Part shown: positions 1-3,599 of the stretch, one piece after another | Position numbering within the stretch: the first letter of the stretch is position 1 | Layout of the letters: each line of letters opens with the position of its first letter | Assembly: GCA_900549675.1 (NCBI GenBank) | Contig: URPG01000075.1 | Location: 1-8,669, forward strand | Source of the DNA: an uncultured Oscillospiraceae bacterium | GTDB lineage: Bacteria; Bacillota; Clostridia; Oscillospirales; Acutalibacteraceae | Direction of reading: 5' to 3' | Length of the DNA stretch: 8,669 nt | The notes under the pieces: generated by a model | The model's input: only the letters and a program-made list of their open reading frames with translations | What the model was told of the DNA's origin: nothing | Databases searched by the model: none | Program-made: the position numbers and the translations under genes

Positions 1-2
1 TG

Positions 3-314
3 TTATTTCAAAAACTTTTCCAATCCTACAGAAAGCTGAAAAACCTTAATTTTTGAGTTTCCTAGCTTCAAATCAGTGCGGTTAGAATACTTACGGTAAT
101 CTTTTATGTAACCTTTGTTTTTAAGTTTACTCAAAATCTCGGATAGAGTTCTTCTCTTAATATTTAAGTCCTCCATGAGTTCCTCGGTCGTCAATCCTCC
201 CGGGTTATCCATTAAGAGAAGGATAATATCGCCCTCTGTTCCTTTGAAATTGCGTCGTGTCCAATGAATAAACGCTCTTACGTCTAAATTCGACTTTGTT
301 ATTTTTACTTTCAT
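3..314 (-). CDS. winged-helix DNA-binding protein, 103 aa
   Basis: This is a small predicted transcription regulator. The central part has a MarR/winged-helix pattern: a helix ending in 'DIILLLMDNPGG', then 'LTTEELMEDLNIKRRTLSEI' (about residues 41-60) as the helix-turn-helix, followed by 'LKNKGYIKDYRK' leading into the wing. The short N-terminus is basic and aromatic (FIHWTRRNF). I start it at the ATG at 314-312 because a GAAAGGA ribosome binding site lies 9 nt upstream. The longer reading from GTG at 383 would translate straight through a terminator hairpin and is unlikely. It is the first gene after the terminator that closes the mob operon, so it belongs to a separate unit or depends on read-through. 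The target is unknown; a regulator of the element is an inference. It could also be a DNA-binding accessory protein with no regulatory role. The fold is fairly sure, the role is not. Confidence 0.75.
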   Translation of the reverse strand: MKVKITKSNLDVRAFIHWTRRNFKGTEGDIILLLMDNPGGLTTEELMEDLNIKRRTLSEILSKLKNKGYIKDYRKYSNRTDLKLGNSKIKVFQLSVGLEKFLK

Positions 315-323
315 TATGTTTTT

Positions 324-330
324 TCCTTTC
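324..330 (-). promoter_or_regulatory. ribosome binding site of the winged-helix gene
   Basis: GAAAGGA on the minus strand lies 9 nt before the ATG at 314. It settles the start of the winged-helix gene. It sits only 2 nt beyond the T-run of the upstream terminator, so the hairpin lies directly at the 5' side of this gene. Confidence 0.6.
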
Positions 331-332
331 AT

Positions 333-367
333 AAAAAAAGCAGCTGCTATAAAATCATAGCTGCTGC
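333..367 (-). terminator. intrinsic terminator closing the mob operon
   Basis: On the minus strand an 11-bp stem (GCAGCAGCTAT paired with ATAGCAGCTGC, one internal mismatch) has a 6-nt loop and is followed directly by seven T residues. This is the classic rho-independent layout. It comes after the last reading frames of the mob operon and before the winged-helix gene. On the plus strand there is no good T-run, so it is oriented for minus-strand transcription. Confidence 0.8.
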
Positions 368-370
368 ATA

Positions 371-399
371 AATATATTTTCACTTTTCATTGCAATGAA
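371..399 (-). promoter_or_regulatory. weak candidate promoter for the winged-helix gene
   Basis: On the minus strand TTCATT (399-394), a 17-nt spacer and TATATT (376-371) form a sigma-70-like pair with a good -10 and a poor -35. A transcript from here would begin at or inside the terminator hairpin, which would then act as a 5' hairpin of the winged-helix mRNA. AT-rich sequence gives such matches by chance, so this is only a candidate. Confidence 0.2.
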
Positions 400-401
400 T
401 T

Positions 402-482
402 TCAGCAATTTTGAAGTTTTTGAGTCTGTGCGAGTAATAGGTCTCTTTCTTTCTCTGTACTCCTAAGACGCTTGTTGAACAT
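402..482 (-). CDS. possible 26-aa peptide at the end of the mob operon
   Basis: The frame starts with ATG at 482-480 and ends with TGA at 404-402. It encodes a charged peptide that begins MFNKRLRSTEKERD and ends LQNC. GAGGT lies 7 nt upstream of the ATG and overlaps the last codons of the preceding 162-aa gene, so the two would be translationally coupled. The operon terminator follows 35 nt later. The composition (Lys/Arg/Glu/Gln, few hydrophobics) suggests a short soluble helix. I do not recognise it. It is supported only by start, ribosome binding site and position, and could be a chance frame. Confidence 0.35.
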   Translation of the reverse strand: MFNKRLRSTEKERDLLLAQTQKLQNC

Positions 483-487
483 TGATT

Positions 488-976
488 TTACCTCATAAAA
501 TGTTGTTGTGTATTTCTTGATAATAATTCTAAAAGATAGTTATCAATTCTACAAGGCAGGTTGATATTTTTAACATATTTCAGATCGCTTTTTAAAACAT
601 TTAAATCTTCCAGACAGCGTTCCTTAGATATACTCCTACTGTGTCTAAAAGCCATAAAATACGGAGAGTAAGATAATATCCTTTTTTCAAAAGGAACATT
701 GCACAAACGAATTTTGCCATTTAGTAGGTCAGTCATAATTTTTTGCATTTCTTCATATACTTCTGTCCTTTCTATGCTTACCGAAATATGAGGCGGATAT
801 TTTTTATTAACATCCAATAAATCACTTAAACGGTCAATTTCTATTTTTCGTTCTTCTATTTCTTTCTCCAATAATTCAATTTTTTGTCTGTACTTACTAA
901 AGTAAAAATATTTGACGCAAATGGCATACAAAATGGAAACAAGTAAAACGGAAATTCCTATCTGCAGATAAATCAT
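488..976 (-). CDS. membrane-anchored coiled-coil protein of unknown function, 162 aa
   Basis: I do not recognise this family. The N-terminus has one hydrophobic segment (about residues 3-27), followed by a short basic stretch (KYRQK) that suggests the rest faces the cytoplasm. A charged coiled-coil helix follows (about 30-58, 'IELLEKEIEERKIEIDRL'), then a predicted soluble domain of about 100 residues with cysteines near the middle and end. The start ATG overlaps the stop of the upstream gene as ATGA and has a perfect AAGGAGGG 6 nt upstream, so it is well expressed and coupled to the mob operon. The position downstream of the relaxase and the membrane anchor would fit a factor that tethers transfer proteins to the membrane, but that is only inference. 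The gene looks intact. Confidence 0.75.
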   Translation of the reverse strand: MIYLQIGISVLLVSILYAICVKYFYFSKYRQKIELLEKEIEERKIEIDRLSDLLDVNKKYPPHISVSIERTEVYEEMQKIMTDLLNGKIRLCNVPFEKRILSYSPYFMAFRHSRSISKERCLEDLNVLKSDLKYVKNINLPCRIDNYLLELLSRNTQQHFMR

Positions 977-1242
977 TCTAAACCCTCCTTACTTCCGGAT
1001 TCATCAACTTTTTTAGAAGATTCTGAAAGCAAATCCTGTAAAACGGACCGTAATTCTGTAATTGGCATATTTGCTTCTTTGGCCAGATTCTTGATATCAA
1101 AAACAGCTAGTTCCTCAATTTCTTGTTCTAGCTTTTTGATTTTTTGCTGCTCACTTTCAATTTTTTCTTTTTTCTTTTCAATGGATTGCTTAATTTTTTT
1201 AATAGATTCACGTTTTGCTTGAATTTTTTCAGTATTGGTCAT
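973..1242 (-). CDS. small coiled-coil protein, DUF4315-like, 89 aa
   Basis: About residues 4-46 are one charged helix rich in Lys, Glu, Gln and Ile with heptad spacing ('IKKIKQSIEKKKEKIESEQQ' and onward), a strong coiled-coil prediction. A short C-terminal segment 'DIKNLAKEANMPITELRSVL' resembles the end of the small DUF4315/DUF3847-type proteins that Tn1549-like elements carry; this resemblance is from memory. The last 15 residues are polar and probably disordered. The start ATG overlaps the relaxase stop as ATGA, with AGGAAGGGG about 8 nt upstream, and its own stop overlaps the next gene as ATGA. It is therefore locked into the operon between relaxase and membrane protein. The role is unknown; oligomerisation with neighbouring mobilization proteins is a guess. 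Confidence 0.75.
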   Translation of the reverse strand: MTNTEKIQAKRESIKKIKQSIEKKKEKIESEQQKIKKLEQEIEELAVFDIKNLAKEANMPITELRSVLQDLLSESSKKVDESGSKEGLE

Positions 1243-2621
1243 TGTGATAGCCCCTTCCTTTGTGTTCTGCCTTGTATAACAGCATATTCGTTTTCAATTT
1301 TGTCTACAATGTTCTGAGCAAACTGGACTTTTTGCACTCGCTCTTGGATGACATTCATTTTTAAATTAATCTCTTCAACAGATTGATGTTGATATGTAAC
1401 AAGATTAATTACTTTTTCCGGATCAACTGTTGTATTGACTTTAATCTTTTTTAACTGATTTAAAACAAATTCATGTTTTTCCAATTCCGTTTTATGCTCT
1501 TTGTAATAAAAAGCTTTTTTCAAAAGAGTGCAATTTTCATATTCCTGCCAAACTGGTAAAGTATCGTGATAGGCTAAAAGATACTTAGCAGCTTGCGTAT
1601 ACTCTTGGTTTTTCTTATTCATTTCTTTGACTTGAATTTGAGCATGGTCTAGACTTTCAGCTAGCTTTTCTTTGCGAATATCAAAATCATCGTATTTATT
1701 AATTTTTTCTTGGCGAATAATCAAGAGAGTTTCAGCAAGCTGTTTTGTTTCGGCCAACAAAGTGCGTCTGGATTTTTTCTGAATTAAATCCGCATACGTT
1801 AACGATTTTTCCTGCAAAGTTTTTTCATTATCTGTAATATTTTTTACGGAATCGCCTTTTACAAAACGCTCCGGTTGTTTTATTCTTTCTAAGATCTTTT
1901 CTTTTGAATAATCTTCCGGCAAATTTAACCCACGCATAAAACGCTTGCCCTCTGAGTGTTTAAAAGATAAATGCTTTCCTTCTTTGATTTCTACCCCAGC
2001 TGCCAAAACAAAACTTTTAAATTCTTTATAATCTGAAGACTGTCTAACAGCTTCATCAAGAATTGTAATCAATTTTTGGCCTAACGTATCTTTGGGCTGC
2101 CATTTCTTATTTTCTTTTACTGCTTTTCTCTTTCCATAAAGAACAGAAAGATTGTTTTCTTCACAAAGCCTGTCACTTATCTCCCATAATTTCTTGACCG
2201 TTTCATAAGGTTTTGATTCAAATTTCTTTAAATTGTAATAAGACGTAGCATTGAAAATAATATGATTGTGAATATGATTCTTGTCAATGTGTGTGGCAAT
2301 CACATATTCATGTTTGCCGTCAAGAAATTCATCGGCCCATTGTTTTCCAATAGCGTGAGCCTGCTCCGGTGTTAAATCATCCTCCGGAGAAAAACTTTGT
2401 ATCATGTGATAGGCTTTTATATTTGCACCACCTACTTTTGAATAATCCCCTCGAACGTTTTTGGCAAGTGCATAAGTAAAATCAAATTCCATAGAAGCTG
2501 ATTCCGGGTCAACATTAAACCCCGACACCAACAAACTTCCATCTGTTTTTTCGGGATTCATGATATAGGCTAAGGATTTTCCTGTTGTTCTCTTTATCTG
2601 TTTAATTTTTGTTGTGGCCAT
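1239..2621 (-). CDS. MOBP-type relaxase (VirD2-like mobilization nuclease), 460 aa
   Basis: This is the conjugative relaxase that nicks one strand at oriT, becomes covalently attached and leads it into the recipient. The N-terminal 'KSLAYIMNPEKT' carries the likely nucleophile Tyr19 in the Y-x-x-NPEKT context typical of Firmicute relaxases of this class. The metal-binding histidine motif 'HIDKNHIHNHIIFN' (His111, 116, 118, 120) is intact. The region after about residue 260 is a long charged helical tail, probably for protein contacts. I start at ATG 2621, whose first base is the last base of the upstream gene's TAA (TAATG). This gives the expected family N-terminus MATTKI; a weak GGAAG sits 10 nt upstream, so translation probably relies on coupling. 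A longer in-frame start at 2690 would add 23 residues with no family match. Length is normal for the group. Confidence 0.92.
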   Translation of the reverse strand: MATTKIKQIKRTTGKSLAYIMNPEKTDGSLLVSGFNVDPESASMEFDFTYALAKNVRGDYSKVGGANIKAYHMIQSFSPEDDLTPEQAHAIGKQWADEFLDGKHEYVIATHIDKNHIHNHIIFNATSYYNLKKFESKPYETVKKLWEISDRLCEENNLSVLYGKRKAVKENKKWQPKDTLGQKLITILDEAVRQSSDYKEFKSFVLAAGVEIKEGKHLSFKHSEGKRFMRGLNLPEDYSKEKILERIKQPERFVKGDSVKNITDNEKTLQEKSLTYADLIQKKSRRTLLAETKQLAETLLIIRQEKINKYDDFDIRKEKLAESLDHAQIQVKEMNKKNQEYTQAAKYLLAYHDTLPVWQEYENCTLLKKAFYYKEHKTELEKHEFVLNQLKKIKVNTTVDPEKVINLVTYQHQSVEEINLKMNVIQERVQKVQFAQNIVDKIENEYAVIQGRTQRKGLSQ

Positions 2622-2953
2622 TATTTTATTTCTTCCGCTTCTGTTAAATATACTCTCCCATTTCTCGTCTTTGAGAAAAACAGCTTCCATCTGGTTTTAT
2701 CTTTCACCTCAGCAAAGTTTACACTTTCTGTTCTAGGACCATAAATATCCGGATTTATTTTGCTCCTCCAAAGATAAACACAAAACTTTCTGCCTTTCTC
2801 CGTTTGAAAAAAACAACCAAGATTCATATATTTGCCCCAAGCTCTGAAATCAAGAACAGCTGTAACTTCTCCTGTGTCTTCCATGAATCTATATTGACCT
2901 ATGCCTGCCTTTTCACGTTCCTCTTTTGTGGTAAGAACATTAAAATGATTCAT
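2621..2953 (-). CDS. unassigned 110-aa protein between mobC and relaxase
   Basis: I cannot name this family. It is a compact, mostly beta-looking protein rich in aromatic residues ('GIGQYRFMEDTGEVTAVLDF', then 'KFCVYLW' and 'RWKLFFSKT'), with alternating charged and hydrophobic residues and no membrane segment. The start ATG at 2953 has AAGGAG 9 nt upstream; the longer frame from 2992 lacks a good site. It overlaps the end of mobC by 14 nt, and its TAA shares a base with the relaxase ATG, so the three are translated as a chain. That position suggests a relaxosome accessory protein or a single-strand-binding partner at oriT, but nothing in the sequence proves this. Confidence 0.78.
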   Translation of the reverse strand: MNHFNVLTTKEEREKAGIGQYRFMEDTGEVTAVLDFRAWGKYMNLGCFFQTEKGRKFCVYLWRSKINPDIYGPRTESVNFAEVKDKTRWKLFFSKTRNGRVYLTEAEEIK

Positions 2954-3329
2954 CTTCTTTTTCTCCTTTTGTCTTATAAAATTTTTCTTCATTAACTAAA
3001 TCCGAAATAATCAGTGCAATTTGTGTTTTTACTTTTTTGTAAGACTCTGCAATATCTTTTACATCGTCCTCATAGATACTTTGGGTCATATTGGCACGTT
3101 TGGCAATCATATTAAGATTCTGAGCAATTCGACCTAGTTCCCTTGCTGTCTGCTTAAGATAATCAAAGTTTCTAACAATGAGGTAACCGTCGCAGAGCAT
3201 TTTTCGGGCATAAAGCGAAAAATTATGAACCCCCACTTTTTGCATATTGGATTTTAGTATCCGATTTTCTTCTGCCGAGAGAAAAACTTTTTTCTCAATT
3301 TGCCTTGTTCGATTCTTTCTGCCTTGCAT
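2940..3329 (-). CDS. mobC: MobC-like relaxosome accessory protein, 129 aa
   Basis: MobC proteins bind oriT and help melt the nick region so the relaxase can act. The N-terminal half ('IEKKVFLSAEENRILKSNMQ', then 'FSLYARKMLCDGY') has a ribbon-helix-helix-like layout. Residues 64-80, 'ELGRIAQNLNMIAKRAN', match the conserved L-x-R-I-x-x-N-L-N-x-I-A-x-x-A-N signature of the PF05713-type family. The C-terminus is a charged helix. I start at ATG 3329, with GAGGTGG 5 nt upstream; an in-frame GTG at 3338 lies inside that site and is less likely. It is the first gene of the mob operon, directly next to the hairpin-rich oriT candidate, as is usual for mobC. Self-regulation through the palindromes upstream is plausible but inferred. 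Confidence 0.9.
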   Translation of the reverse strand: MQGRKNRTRQIEKKVFLSAEENRILKSNMQKVGVHNFSLYARKMLCDGYLIVRNFDYLKQTARELGRIAQNLNMIAKRANMTQSIYEDDVKDIAESYKKVKTQIALIISDLVNEEKFYKTKGEKEDESF

Positions 3330-3334
3330 AAAAA

Positions 3335-3341
3335 CCACCTC
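3335..3341 (-). promoter_or_regulatory. ribosome binding site of mobC
   Basis: GAGGTGG lies 5 nt before ATG 3329 and decides for this start over the overlapping GTG at 3338. It is about 14 nt beyond the T-run of the terminator-like hairpin, so the hairpin is close enough to influence expression of mobC. Confidence 0.6.
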
Positions 3342-3355
3342 ACCTTTTTAGGATT

Positions 3356-3388
3356 AAAAAAGGGTATGGGGCTTTGCCCCATAAACCC
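3356..3388 (-). terminator. terminator-like hairpin (possible attenuator) before mobC
   Basis: TATGGGGC and GCCCCATA form a perfect 8-bp stem around a 3-nt loop (3365-3383). The stem extends by three G-C pairs (3362-3364 with 3386-3388) across a 2-nt bulge. On the minus strand it is followed directly by six T residues. This is a good rho-independent terminator geometry placed between the candidate mob promoter and mobC. It may stop read-through from the hydrolase gene, attenuate mob transcription, or be one of the structural elements of oriT; these are not exclusive. Confidence 0.55.
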
Positions 3389-3390
3389 CA

Positions 3391-3413
3391 GTAGGAGGGT
3401 GCCACCCTCCTAC
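3391..3413. repeat. perfect 10-bp inverted repeat, 3-nt loop
   Basis: GTAGGAGGGT and ACCCTCCTAC flank the loop GCC. It is GC-rich and the most stable hairpin in the control region. In a transcript from the candidate mob promoter it would be the first leader hairpin; in single-stranded DNA it would be an oriT hairpin. It has no T-run on either strand, so it is not a terminator. Confidence 0.85.
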
Positions 3414-3426
3414 ACTACCAACGAGC

Positions 3427-3454
3427 ATTGTAAGTGTTCCCACACTTACGTAAA
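3427..3454 (-). promoter_or_regulatory. candidate promoter of the mob operon
   Basis: On the minus strand TTTACG (3454-3449), a 16-nt spacer and TACAAT (3432-3427) give a reasonable sigma-70 type match (4/6 and 5/6). Transcription would start near 3420 and run about 90 nt before mobC through two hairpins. An 8-bp palindrome fills the spacer and touches both boxes, a position where a bound protein would block RNA polymerase. The promoter has not been tested and rests on consensus match and location. Confidence 0.45.
3430..3449. repeat. perfect 8-bp palindrome, possible operator or relaxosome site
   Basis: GTAAGTGT and ACACTTAC flank the loop TCCC. The palindrome lies between, and touches, the -35 and -10 boxes of the candidate mob promoter. 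It is also central in the oriT candidate. It could be a MobC or relaxase binding site that doubles as an operator, which is a known arrangement in other mobilization systems. Confidence 0.8.
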
Positions 3455-3456
3455 AC

Positions 3457-3485
3457 TGAAAAAATTTCATCTCTGAAATTTTTCA
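3457..3485. repeat. AT-rich inverted repeat, 12-13 bp arms
   Basis: TGAAAAAATTTCA and TGAAATTTTTCA pair across a 4-nt loop with one bulged base. It is AT-rich, so it would melt easily. In an oriT that would suit a site opened by MobC; otherwise it may be incidental to the AT-rich composition. Confidence 0.6.
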
Positions 3486-3496
3486 CTTTTTCTCTT

Positions 3497-3517
3497 TTTG
3501 GTGACTTCGTCCCCAAA
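3497..3517. repeat. imperfect 9-bp inverted repeat at the distal end of oriT
   Basis: TTTGGTGAC and GTCCCCAAA pair around the loop TTC with a single mismatch. Together with the adjoining CCCC it resembles the hairpin at 3365-3383 and its own adjoining CCCC. The two look like diverged copies of one G-rich module bracketing the region. Confidence 0.55.
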
Positions 3518-3537
3518 CCCCTACATAATAAAATCAT

Positions 3538-3556
3538 AAAAACACAATTTTGTGTT
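3538..3556 (-). terminator. weak terminator-like hairpin after the hydrolase gene
   Basis: On the minus strand AACACA and TGTGTT pair around AAAT, and the downstream arm runs into five T residues. It lies about 45 nt after the hydrolase stop codon, where an operon end would be expected. The stem is short and AT-rich, so its strength is doubtful. Confidence 0.35.
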
Positions 3557-3599
3557 CGGATAGAAAAGAGATTTTTTAAATTTCAGATAATTGCTTGTT

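Larger units (their letters stand above)
3362..3521. other. candidate origin of transfer (oriT)
   Basis: This non-coding stretch between the hydrolase gene and mobC carries five closely spaced inverted repeats (3365-3383, 3391-3413, 3430-3449, 3457-3485, 3497-3517). Two similar G-rich modules, GGGGTTT followed within two bases by GGGG and a short hairpin on the minus strand, lie at its two ends. Firmicute elements commonly keep oriT immediately upstream of mobC-relaxase, and oriT is typically a cluster of inverted repeats beside the nick site. I cannot place the nick. The CTTACG at the edge of the third palindrome faintly recalls the nick-proximal sequence of some Gram-positive oriTs, but this is weak. 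Confidence 0.6.

Noticed and set aside
315..383. Extending the winged-helix protein to GTG 383 (23 extra residues).
   Set aside because: That part encodes the terminator hairpin and has no ribosome binding site, while ATG 314 has a good one.
2622..2690. Relaxase start at 2690 instead of 2621.
   Set aside because: The extra 23 residues overlap the 110-aa gene, do not resemble relaxase N-termini, and the family start MATTKI falls at 2621.
3354..3428. A 24-codon minus-strand frame (ATG at 3428, beginning MLVGSVGGWHPP) running through both strong hairpins, looking like a leader peptide.
   Set aside because: No convincing ribosome binding site. Its ATG overlaps the -10 box of the candidate mob promoter, so it would not be on that transcript. 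The peptide sequence follows from the palindromes of oriT rather than from coding constraint.
3356..3521. CRISPR array or group II intron RNA as explanation for the repeated palindromes.
   Set aside because: The palindromes differ from each other, spacing is irregular, there are no identical direct repeats of CRISPR size, and no intron-encoded protein is nearby.
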